Positions 7,550-14,275 of a DNA stretch of 19,877 bases are shown one piece after another. Origin of the DNA: Sulfurovum sp. GTDB taxonomy: Bacteria; Campylobacterota; Campylobacteria; Campylobacterales; Sulfurovaceae. The stretch covers positions 1 to 19,877 of the forward strand of contig WGDG01000237.1 in NCBI GenBank assembly GCA_015493425.1. The letters run 5' to 3'. Under the pieces are notes generated by a model that worked only from the letters and a program-made list of their open reading frames with translations, had not been told where the DNA came from and did not search any database. Both the position numbers and the translations under genes were made by a program. Each line of letters begins with the position of its first letter. Position 1 is the first letter of the stretch.

Positions 7550-8620
7550 ATGAAAAAAATCATTCAAGATCTAACAAAACAAGAGCTTGCCGAAGAGATT
7601 AAACCGGCATTCAGAGCCAAGCAGATATACCAGTGGATCTACCACAAATACGCAACCTCCTTTGCGGAGATGAAAAATCTGCCCAAAGCACTTCGGGAGG
7701 AGTTGGAGGAACGATATATACTGACGCCTCTTAAGACGGTGACGGTACAGGACAGCATTGACGGCAGCCGAAAATACCTCTTCGAATTGCATGACGGTCA
7801 CACTGTTGAAGCGGTTTTGCTGCTAATGCGTGAGAAAGCGTACCATGAAGATGGCTCTGTGAAGCATCAGGAGCGCTATACAGTCTGTATCTCCTCTCAG
7901 GTAGGGTGTAAGGTAGGGTGTGCCTTTTGTTTGACTGCAAAGGGCGGTTTTATGCGTAATTTGACACCCGGCGAGATCGTCGAGCAGTTGCGCCTGATCA
8001 AAAAGGACAACGACATCGCTGCCAACCGCCGTGTCAACATTGTCTTCATGGGTATGGGTGAGCCGCTTGACAATCTTGATGCGGTTGCCAAATCGGTAAA
8101 AATATTTGCCGATGAAGAGGGGATGGCCATCGCACCACACCGTCAGACCATCTCAACTTCGGGTCTGAGCAGCAAGATTGAGAAGCTGGGTAAGATGGAG
8201 CTTGGCATCAATCTTGCCATCTCACTGCATGCAGTCGATGACGACCTGAGACAGAAGCTGATGCCCATCAACAAAGCCTACAATATCGAGTCTATCATCA
8301 CCGCAGTCAAAAACTTTCCTGTTAACGACAGAAAGCGGGTGATGTTCGAGTATCTTGTCATCAAAGATGTCAACGATGATATTAGTGCCGCGAAGAAACT
8401 GCTCAAACTGCTTGACGGCATCAAAGCAAAGGTTAACCTTATTTACTTCAATCCCTATGGCGGTACTGAATTCAAGCGTCCGACCGAAGAAGATATGAAG
8501 AAATTTCAGGAGTATTTAACCAAAAGAGGACTACATTGCACCATCAGAGAGTCCAAAGGACTTGATATTTCTGCTGCCTGCGGTCAGTTACGTGAGCAGG
8601 AAGCCAAAGGAGAGGTGTAA
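7550..8620 (+). CDS. rlmN: Dual-specificity 23S rRNA/tRNA adenine-C2 methyltransferase RlmN
   Basis: This radical-SAM enzyme methylates C2 of A2503 in 23S rRNA and of A37 in some tRNAs. The 356-residue protein carries the CxxxCxxC iron-sulphur motif (Cys120, Cys124, Cys127 in GCKVGCAFC). It also has both mechanistic cysteines: Cys113 in TVCISSQVGC and Cys344 in ISAACGQL. GMGEPLDN and the SAM-binding STSGL are present, and an N-terminal helical domain fills residues 1-95. The ATG follows GAGG by 5 nt and lies 7 nt after the Excalibur gene, so it is probably in the same transcript. Conserved pairs of cysteines separate it from Cfr only weakly, but the sequence and context favour the housekeeping RlmN. 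Confidence 0.97.
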   Translation: MKKIIQDLTKQELAEEIKPAFRAKQIYQWIYHKYATSFAEMKNLPKALREELEERYILTPLKTVTVQDSIDGSRKYLFELHDGHTVEAVLLLMREKAYHEDGSVKHQERYTVCISSQVGCKVGCAFCLTAKGGFMRNLTPGEIVEQLRLIKKDNDIAANRRVNIVFMGMGEPLDNLDAVAKSVKIFADEEGMAIAPHRQTISTSGLSSKIEKLGKMELGINLAISLHAVDDDLRQKLMPINKAYNIESIITAVKNFPVNDRKRVMFEYLVIKDVNDDISAAKKLLKLLDGIKAKVNLIYFNPYGGTEFKRPTEEDMKKFQEYLTKRGLHCTIRESKGLDISAACGQLREQEAKGEV

Positions 8621-8621
8621 T

Positions 8622-8723
8622 ATGCCTGATGTACAAATAGGAATGTTGGTATTTATTGTGCTGGTTGTCGGTATCGGCGGCGGCTGGTTTGTGTATGAAG
8701 CGAACAGAAGCGACGAAGAATAG
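8622..8723 (+). CDS. 33-residue single-pass membrane protein
   Basis: A small reading frame starts 1 nt after the rlmN stop and has a strong ribosome site (AAAGGAGAGG) 6-15 nt before its ATG. It encodes MPDVQIG, a hydrophobic helix at about residues 7-25 (MLVFIVLVVGIGGGWFVY), and an acidic tail ending RSDEE. The Shine-Dalgarno strength, tight spacing and membrane-helix composition support a real gene. I do not recognise a family. Small subunits of respiratory complexes look alike, but nothing here identifies one. Confidence 0.65.
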   Translation: MPDVQIGMLVFIVLVVGIGGGWFVYEANRSDEE

Positions 8724-8777
8724 TCACGTGTTGCGTGAAGTGAAGAATTAATAGTGAAGAGTGTATAGTTTTGGTAT

Positions 8778-8806
8778 GCTTTTCGTTTCGAAAAGCTTCT
8801 ATTTCT
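8778..8806 (+). terminator. Rho-independent terminator after the rlmN operon
   Basis: A perfect 8-bp stem, GCTTTTCG-TTT-CGAAAAGC, is followed by the T-rich TTCTATTTCT. It ends the hisF-to-small-membrane-protein transcript, 55 nt after the last stop. Confidence 0.6.
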
Positions 8807-8898
8807 GTAGGGTGCGTAGTCACGCACCTTCAAGCCGTTGATCGAAAATAAACGTTACTCTTACCATATCGTTCAAAGTGCGTGACTACGCACCCTAC
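8807..8898. repeat. REPIN-like element 1: inverted pair of GTAG-headed palindromes
   Basis: A 21-nt sequence at 8807-8827 recurs as a perfect reverse complement at 8878-8898, with 50 nt between. Each arm begins GTAG at the outer end and folds on itself (GGTGCGT-AGTC-ACGCACC in the left arm). A GTAG head plus an imperfect palindrome is the architecture of REP sequences mobilised by RAYT (TnpA-REP) transposases. It lies between convergent genes (the rlmN operon and the RluA-family gene) and could terminate both. Confidence 0.7.
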
Positions 8899-8945
8899 GC
8901 GAACCAAACACTGCACCCCATACTCAATATACCAGTAACCAATTC

Positions 8946-9893
8946 TTAATCCCTACCAACTATTTCCTCATTAAACTTCCGTTTTTCCATTGGACATATC
9001 TCCCCCTTCATCCCTGCAAAATCAACTTTACTCTCAATAAAATAGGTCGCCCCGTAAGAAAAACTAAGCGTCTGTGCATGAAGCATCAGCCGTGTGGCAC
9101 CTGTCTGCTCAAGACGTTGCTGCGGGCTGAGGGCATCTTCTAAATATGCATTGGCAGTTTGGAATGTTGTACCGTAAATAGGATCGCCCAAAATAGGGTG
9201 TTTCACGTGAAACAAATGAACACGAATCTGATGAGTTCTTCCTGTAAGAGGATAGCAGGCGACCAAGGTTGCATCCAGTATAGCATCATAATACAGTGGT
9301 TTAAAGTCTGTACGGGAGTGTTTCCCTTCATTATCGATAAATACTTTGTGTTTACACTCTGAATAATCATTATTGATTTTGATGGGCTCTTCTACAAAGA
9401 ATGGCTCTGTAAGTTTGCCATCAACCCAGGCAAGATAACTTTTACGGATCGTCTTTTTTTCAAAGGCACTTTTGAGGAAGTTTTCTGCTTTTTTATGTTT
9501 GCTCGCAAGTAACAAACCGGAAGTTTCCATATCAATACGATGGGTTGCATTGGCATTCTCCCCATGCAAGGCACGTATCTCGTCAAGCATGGAGTAGGGG
9601 GTTTCCATTTTGTTGGGGTGTACCAATACCCCGGAGGGCTTTTCAAAGATCATAAAATCTCTGTTTTGAAAGAGGGGCTTTACGCCGGTACCGGCAGGTT
9701 TGAAATGGACAACCTCTACTTCTCCGGGTTGCAGTTTTGTTCCGGGATTGTAAATGGATTCTCCATCAATAAGCAGGCGGCCTTTACAGACAAGACGTTG
9801 TGCCTGTCCCTGAGTAAGGTTGAATGTACGCATTACAAAAAGGAAGGCAGGCATGGTTTGTTTCACGTGAAACTTCTCTTTGACGAACGGCAT
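8946..9893 (-). CDS. RluA/RluD-family rRNA or tRNA pseudouridine synthase
   Basis: The 315-residue protein has an S4-like N-terminus (about 20-65: TFNLTQGQAQRLVCKGRLLIDG) and a catalytic RluA domain. Its HRIDMETSGLLL motif at 118-129 contains the nucleophile Asp121. PLTGRTHQIRVHL is the conserved second motif and RLMLHAQTLSF the third. These separate it from the RsuA/RluB family gene at 573-1382. Substrate choice among RluA, RluC and RluD cannot be settled by eye. The ATG is preceded by GAGG at 6 nt. Two parS-like sites fall inside this gene, both encoding FHVK followed by His or Gln. It is divergent from purB across 67 nt. Confidence 0.93.
   Translation of the reverse strand: MPFVKEKFHVKQTMPAFLFVMRTFNLTQGQAQRLVCKGRLLIDGESIYNPGTKLQPGEVEVVHFKPAGTGVKPLFQNRDFMIFEKPSGVLVHPNKMETPYSMLDEIRALHGENANATHRIDMETSGLLLASKHKKAENFLKSAFEKKTIRKSYLAWVDGKLTEPFFVEEPIKINNDYSECKHKVFIDNEGKHSRTDFKPLYYDAILDATLVACYPLTGRTHQIRVHLFHVKHPILGDPIYGTTFQTANAYLEDALSPQQRLEQTGATRLMLHAQTLSFSYGATYFIESKVDFAGMKGEICPMEKRKFNEEIVGRD
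9199..9214. promoter_or_regulatory. parS ParB-binding site 2 (perfect 16/16)
   Basis: The sequence TGTTTCACGTGAAACA is a perfect 16-bp palindrome identical to the bacterial parS consensus. It is inside the RluA-family gene, in the codons for LFHVKH. Confidence 0.88.
9859..9874. promoter_or_regulatory. parS-like ParB-binding site 3 (15/16)
   Basis: TGTTTCACGTGAAACT differs only in the last base from the consensus. It lies near the 5' end of the RluA-family gene (codons for KFHVKQ), 660 bp from site 2. Confidence 0.8.
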
Positions 9894-9915
9894 CTCTCAC
9901 CTCTTTGTAACTGCG

Positions 9916-9939
9916 ATTTTGGTAGAATAGTACCAAAAT
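9916..9939. promoter_or_regulatory. Operator-like inverted repeat over the purB -10
   Basis: A perfect 9-bp inverted repeat, ATTTTGGTA and TACCAAAAT, is separated by 6 nt. The TAGAAT at 9923-9928 is a plausible purB -10 and lies across its left arm and spacer. In a 67-nt divergent gap this could be a repressor site for purB, for the RluA-family gene, or for both. The regulator is unknown. Confidence 0.45.
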
Positions 9940-9960
9940 TTTACACACATAAGGGTTAGT

Positions 9961-11292
9961 ATGGTAGAACGTTATTCACGTAAAGAGATGGCTGACAATT
10001 GGACAATGCAGGCAAAATATCAGGCATGGCTTGATGTTGAACTGGCAGTCGTCAAGGCATGGAACAAGCTGGGGCTTATCCCTGATGAAGATGCTGAGAA
10101 AATTGTCAAAAATGCAGGTTTCTCCGTTGAACGTATCGATGAAATTGAAGCAGTAACCAAACATGACCTTATTGCATTCACTACCTCGGTTTCCGAGACA
10201 CTGGGTGAGGAGAGCAGATGGTTCCACTACGGTATGACAAGTTCCGATACCGTCGATACAGCAGTGGCACTTCAAATGGTACGTTCCCTGAAAATCATTA
10301 TCGAAGATGTAAAGATGATGATGGAGTCTATTAAAAAGCGTGCCTACGAACACAAAAAGACATTGATGGTCGGACGAAGCCATGGTATTCATGGGGAACC
10401 TATTACTTTTGGTCTGGTACTGGCGGTCTGGTATGATGAGATGGCGCGTCATCTCAAAAATCTCGAAGAGACAATGGAAGTCATCAGGGTAGGGCAGATC
10501 AGTGGCGCGATGGGTAACTTCGCACATGCACCGCTTGAACTTGAAGAGTATGCCATGGAGGAACTTGGTCTTAAACCGGCACCGGTCTCCAACCAGGTGA
10601 TCCAGCGTGACCGTTATGCACGTTTGGCATCTGCACTGGCACTGCTGGCATCTTCAGTGGAGAAGTTTGCTGTACAGGTACGCCACTGGCAGCGTACAGA
10701 AGTGTATGAGGTAGAAGAGTATTTTGCCAAAGGGCAGAAGGGCTCTTCGGCGATGCCACACAAACGTAACCCAATCCTCACAGAGAATATCACCGGGCTT
10801 GCACGTATCATCCGTGCCTATGCAACCCCTGCCATGGAAAATGTCGCCCTTTGGCATGAGCGTGACATCTCCCACTCCTCAACCGAACGTTTTTGGCTAC
10901 CGGACTCTTTCATTACCACAGACTTCATGCTGCATCGTATGAATGGTGTCATTGCCAACATGACCGTCATGCCTGAAAATATGATGAAAAACCTCAACCT
11001 TACCGGCGGGCTTGTTTTCTCTCAGCGTGTACTTCTCGAACTCCCCAAAGCTGGAGTCAGCCGTGAAGATGCCTACAAGATTGTCCAGCGCAACGCAATG
11101 AAAGTCTGGGAAGAAATCCAGCAGGGGAAACCGACTGTCAATGAAAAAGGAGAATCTCTATATCTCCAGTACCTGCTTGAAGACAAGGAACTTAGAGAAA
11201 AACTCAGTGAGGAGCAGATCCGAGAATGCTTCAACTATGACTACTATACCAAGAATGTCGACAGAATTTTTGAGCGGGTTTTTGGTAAATAA
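9961..11292 (+). CDS. purB: Adenylosuccinate lyase
   Basis: PurB removes fumarate twice in purine synthesis: from SAICAR to give AICAR, and from adenylosuccinate to give AMP. The 443-residue protein has the superfamily signature GSSAMPHKRNP at 261-271 with the mobile catalytic serine (Ser262 or Ser263). TSSDTVDTA (93-101) and the catalytic GRSHGIHGEP (His141) are present, and KHDLIAF (68-74) matches the substrate loop. The length is typical of the short bacterial form. The ATG is preceded by AAGGG at 5 nt. It is a single-gene unit ended by a strong hairpin. AICAR links it metabolically to hisF. Confidence 0.97.
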   Translation: MVERYSRKEMADNWTMQAKYQAWLDVELAVVKAWNKLGLIPDEDAEKIVKNAGFSVERIDEIEAVTKHDLIAFTTSVSETLGEESRWFHYGMTSSDTVDTAVALQMVRSLKIIIEDVKMMMESIKKRAYEHKKTLMVGRSHGIHGEPITFGLVLAVWYDEMARHLKNLEETMEVIRVGQISGAMGNFAHAPLELEEYAMEELGLKPAPVSNQVIQRDRYARLASALALLASSVEKFAVQVRHWQRTEVYEVEEYFAKGQKGSSAMPHKRNPILTENITGLARIIRAYATPAMENVALWHERDISHSSTERFWLPDSFITTDFMLHRMNGVIANMTVMPENMMKNLNLTGGLVFSQRVLLELPKAGVSREDAYKIVQRNAMKVWEEIQQGKPTVNEKGESLYLQYLLEDKELREKLSEEQIRECFNYDYYTKNVDRIFERVFGK

Positions 11293-11306
11293 CAGTATCT
11301 AAATAT

Positions 11307-11340
11307 GAGGCTGCTTTCGGGTATGCAGCCTCTTGTCTTG
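11307..11340 (+). terminator. Rho-independent terminator of purB
   Basis: A perfect 8-bp GC-rich stem, GAGGCTGC at 11307-11314 and GCAGCCTC at 11325-11332, has a 10-nt loop and is followed by TTGTCTTGGTT. It begins 14 nt after the purB stop. Confidence 0.78.
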
Positions 11341-11393
11341 GTTGACATTGTTGTCAACTTTTCCCTTGACAACTTCTCCTTCATAATTACAAT
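11341..11393 (+). promoter_or_regulatory. Predicted nrdA promoter with overlapping TTGACA/TGTCAA inverted repeats
   Basis: TTGACA (11366-11371) and TACAAT (11388-11393), 16 nt apart, form a near-consensus housekeeping promoter. Upstream, GTTGACA and TGTCAAC (11341-11358) form a 7-bp inverted repeat. The same TTGTCAA pairs again with TTGACAA at 11366-11372. Three half-sites thus cover the -35 region, as an operator might. The predicted nrdA leader is about 144 nt. No NrdR-box pair was seen. Confidence 0.45.
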
Positions 11394-11543
11394 CTCTTAT
11401 AAAAACATTGCCTAAAAATGATACAGAATTTCAAACGTAATTAACCATAATTTGAGTAAAATCGGGTAATCTTTTTGCCTCGCTGTAAGGGGTAATAAAA
11501 TGTCACAACAATGTTATTTTGTGGCGATAATTCAGGAGTATGT

Positions 11544-13913
11544 ATGATTCGTGTTGTAAAGAGGAACGGTAGGGTAGAGACACTGGATGTCAGCAAGATC
11601 CAGAAGTATACATCAGCAGCAGTAGAAGGACTTGCAGGCGTAAGCCAGAGCGAGCTTGAAGTCGATGCGAAGCTGCAGTTCCGTGACATGATCAGCTCTG
11701 AGGAAATTCAGACAACACTCATTAAGACTGCGGTAGACAAAATTGATATTGACCGTCCCAACTGGACCTTTGTTGCTGCGCGTCTTTTCCTTTACGACCT
11801 CTATCACAAGGTTACCGGCTTTACAGGTTATAATCACTTGCGCGAGTATTTCGAAAAGGGAGAGAAAGAGGGGCGTATCGTCCTTGGCTTGAAAGAGAAG
11901 TATGACCTTGATGATCTCAATGATTACATCAAACCTGAACGTGATCTTCAGTTCACGTACCTTGGTATCCGGACACTTTATGACCGTTATCTTATTAAAG
12001 ACAAAAAAGGGACGCCTATTGAACTTCCCCAACAGCTCTTTATGGCAGTGGCGATGTTTCTGGCACAGAATGAATTTGACTGTCAGACCTGGGCAAAGAA
12101 GTTTTACGACATCCTGAGTAAATTTGAAGTGATGGCGGCGACACCGACGCTCTCCAATGCGCGTACACCGCGACATCAGCTCAGTTCGTGTTATATCGGT
12201 TCAACACCGGACAACATTGAGGGAATTTTTGACGGATACAAAGAGATGGCACTGCTTTCCAAGTTTGGCGGCGGTATTGGCTGGGACTGGATGCAGGTAC
12301 GCGGTATGGGCTCCTATATCGACGGGCACAAGCATGCAGCAGGCGGTATCGTGCCTTTCCTGAAAATCGCCAATGATGTTGCCATTGCAGTGGATCAGCT
12401 CGGTACCCGAAAGGGGGCGATTGCAGTGTACATCGAGCCGTGGCATGTGGATATCAAAGACTTCCTCGACCTTAAAAAGAACTCCGGTGAAGAACGCCGA
12501 CGTGCACATGATCTCTTTCCTGCACTCTGGCTCAATGACCTCTTTATGGAACGTGTAGCAAATGACGAAATGTGGACACTTTTCGATCCGTATGAAGTAA
12601 AGGAGTTAACCGAGCTTTACGGAGAGGCGTTTGAAAAACGTTATGTCGAGCTTGAGCACAGTGATGATGAAATTACCCGTGAACGTATTTCTGCCAAGGG
12701 ACTATGGAAAGAGATTCTTCGTTCCTATTTTGAAACGGGTAACCCTTTCCTGACATTCAAAGATACGGCAAACCGTGCCAACCCCAATAAACATGCAGGC
12801 ATCATCCGCAGTACCAACCTTTGTACAGAGATTTTTCAGAACACCAGCCCCAATTATTACAAGACACGTTTCCGGTTCGTTGACGGGACAGTAGAGTCGT
12901 ACGATGAGAATGAATTGTTGACAGTTGACAGTGGCGTAACAAAGCCGGCCAAGAAAGTTACAGCGCTTGACAGCTTGAACGGAAAACAGATATGGATCGT
13001 TGACAAGGAATGCATTGACGGTGATACGGCTGTATGTAATCTCGCATCGGTCAACCTCTCCAAAATCAATAGCAAAGAGGATTTTGAACGGGTCGTACCG
13101 ATTGCTGTACGAATGCTTGACAATGTCATTGACCTCAACTTTTATCCGTTGGCGAAGGTAAAACGTACCAATGAAAAGTCGCGCTCAATTGGCCTTGGTG
13201 TCATGGGAGAAGCGCAGATGCTTGCCGAACAGAAGATAGAATGGGGAAGCGCTGAACATCTTGAGAAGATCGATGAAGTGATGGAATCGTTCTCTTACTA
13301 TACAATTGAGGCATCCAGCAACCTGGCTATTGAAAAAGGTACCTACCCCAACTTTGAGGGTTCCGACTGGTCCAAGGGAATTTTCCCGATCGATAAGGCC
13401 AACGAGAATGCCTGTAAGCTTGTTGACAGAGGCGGACTTTTCGGATATACCCATGATTGGCAGAAGCTTAGAGAGAAAGTCAAACAGGATGGCATGCGAA
13501 ACGGTTATCTGATGGCCATTGCGCCGACAAGTTCCATTTCCATCCTTACGGGTACCACGCAGGCAATAGAACCTGTTTATAAGCGCAAGTGGTTCGAAGA
13601 GAACCTCTCCGGACTCATCCCCGTTGTTGTACCAAACCTCTCACCCGAAACCTGGCAGTACTACACCCCGGCATACGACCTTGACCAGAACCTGCTTATC
13701 AAAGCCGGAGCCATTCGTCAAAAGTGGCTCGACCAGGGACAGTCGCTGAATATTTTCATTACCCTCGACAAGGCAAGCGGAAAATACCTGAACGAAATTT
13801 ACATGAACGCATGGAAGTTCGGGCTCAAGTCTACCTACTATCTGCGTTCACAGTCACCGGAGAGTACGAATGATGTAGAAGACAGAAGTCAGGAGTGTGT
13901 GGGCTGTCAGTAA
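11544..13913 (+). CDS. nrdA: Class Ia ribonucleoside-diphosphate reductase, alpha subunit
   Basis: NrdA reduces ribonucleoside diphosphates to deoxy forms, using a tyrosyl radical supplied by NrdB (not in the window). The ATG at 11544 has AGGAG 5 nt upstream; the frame opens 33 nt earlier at 11511 but without comparable support. The 789 residues start with an ATP-cone (about 1-90). LSSCYIGS (Cys216), STNLCTEI (Asn425, Cys427, Glu429) and AVCNLASVNL (Cys498) are the active-site elements. TYYLR (Tyr765-Tyr766) and the C-terminal CVGC (Cys785, Cys788) complete the radical and redox relay. The distance from Cys427 to Cys498 is about 48 residues longer than in E. coli, through an extra beta-rich insert. 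Confidence 0.96.
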   Translation: MIRVVKRNGRVETLDVSKIQKYTSAAVEGLAGVSQSELEVDAKLQFRDMISSEEIQTTLIKTAVDKIDIDRPNWTFVAARLFLYDLYHKVTGFTGYNHLREYFEKGEKEGRIVLGLKEKYDLDDLNDYIKPERDLQFTYLGIRTLYDRYLIKDKKGTPIELPQQLFMAVAMFLAQNEFDCQTWAKKFYDILSKFEVMAATPTLSNARTPRHQLSSCYIGSTPDNIEGIFDGYKEMALLSKFGGGIGWDWMQVRGMGSYIDGHKHAAGGIVPFLKIANDVAIAVDQLGTRKGAIAVYIEPWHVDIKDFLDLKKNSGEERRRAHDLFPALWLNDLFMERVANDEMWTLFDPYEVKELTELYGEAFEKRYVELEHSDDEITRERISAKGLWKEILRSYFETGNPFLTFKDTANRANPNKHAGIIRSTNLCTEIFQNTSPNYYKTRFRFVDGTVESYDENELLTVDSGVTKPAKKVTALDSLNGKQIWIVDKECIDGDTAVCNLASVNLSKINSKEDFERVVPIAVRMLDNVIDLNFYPLAKVKRTNEKSRSIGLGVMGEAQMLAEQKIEWGSAEHLEKIDEVMESFSYYTIEASSNLAIEKGTYPNFEGSDWSKGIFPIDKANENACKLVDRGGLFGYTHDWQKLREKVKQDGMRNGYLMAIAPTSSISILTGTTQAIEPVYKRKWFEENLSGLIPVVVPNLSPETWQYYTPAYDLDQNLLIKAGAIRQKWLDQGQSLNIFITLDKASGKYLNEIYMNAWKFGLKSTYYLRSQSPESTNDVEDRSQECVGCQ

Positions 13914-13954
13914 AAGAAAGTCAATTTCATGGTTGATGACAAACATACCATTCC

Positions 13955-14031
13955 GTCATTCCTGCGAAAGCAGGAATCTTTGCGTCAACTTGTTGAACAG
14001 TGTCAAGATCCCGTATCAAGTACGGGATGAC
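13955..14031. repeat. dRS3-like double-palindrome repeat (MITE/REP type)
   Basis: Two hairpins lie in one 77-nt unit. The first (13958-13977) is ATTCCTGCGAAAGCAGGAAT. The second (14008-14028) has ATCCCGTA and TACGGGAT arms. The unit begins GTCATTCC and ends GGGATGAC, so the ends are near-inverted copies. This GTCATTCC-type repeat is widespread among proteobacteria and resembles Neisseria dRS3. The hairpins may also terminate nrdA. Confidence 0.65.
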
Positions 14032-14083
14032 AATCTGCTTAAATGTAAAAATCACAATATCCAATTTAAATACACTGGCAGCT

Positions 14084-14149
14084 AAAATAAGCCACTTTTA
14101 CCATTTTGCCGACTATAGATATGAAAAAAATAAAAAAACGGCTTATTTT
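14084..14149. repeat. Perfect 10-bp inverted repeat with 46-nt spacer
   Basis: AAAATAAGCC at 14084-14093 is inverted at 14140-14149. The spacer is AT-rich with an A-tract and no reading frame. It could be a remnant of a small mobile unit or a long-range stem. Confidence 0.5.
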
Positions 14150-14160
14150 GCGTGTTTTTC

Positions 14161-14259
14161 GTAGGGTGTTGTGCCCTCACAACACCAATAGTGTGAATGT
14201 TTATTTAAAGTATCATTGCTTAACAGATAGGAAGATGTTGTTAGGGGACAACACCCTAC
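14161..14259. repeat. REPIN-like element 2: inverted pair of GTAG-headed palindromes
   Basis: The left arm (14161-14186) begins GTAG and folds as GGTGTTGTG-CCCT-CACAACACC, a perfect 9-bp stem. The right arm (14234-14259) is its reverse complement at 23 of 26 positions. Head, arm size and overall length match element 1 at 8807-8898 although the stem sequences differ. It lies just downstream of gltA and could terminate it. Confidence 0.7.
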
Positions 14260-14275
14260 AGTGGGATAGATAACG

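Larger units (their letters stand above)
13914..14275. other. Gene-free stretch between convergent nrdA and gltA, filled with palindromic repeats
   Basis: The 362 nt hold, in order, a dRS3-like element (13955-14031), a spaced 10-bp inverted repeat (14084-14149) and a REPIN-like element (14161-14259). A 62-codon frame at 13897-14085 simply runs through the first repeat and is not credible. No tRNA or promoter was recognised. Confidence 0.75.

Noticed and set aside
7905..7925. GTAGGGTG copies within rlmN as REP heads
   Set aside because: They are part of the codons for the conserved QVGCKVGC motif and have no palindromic arm.
13897..14085. 62-codon frame after nrdA
   Set aside because: It starts inside nrdA, runs through a palindromic repeat and has no ribosome site.
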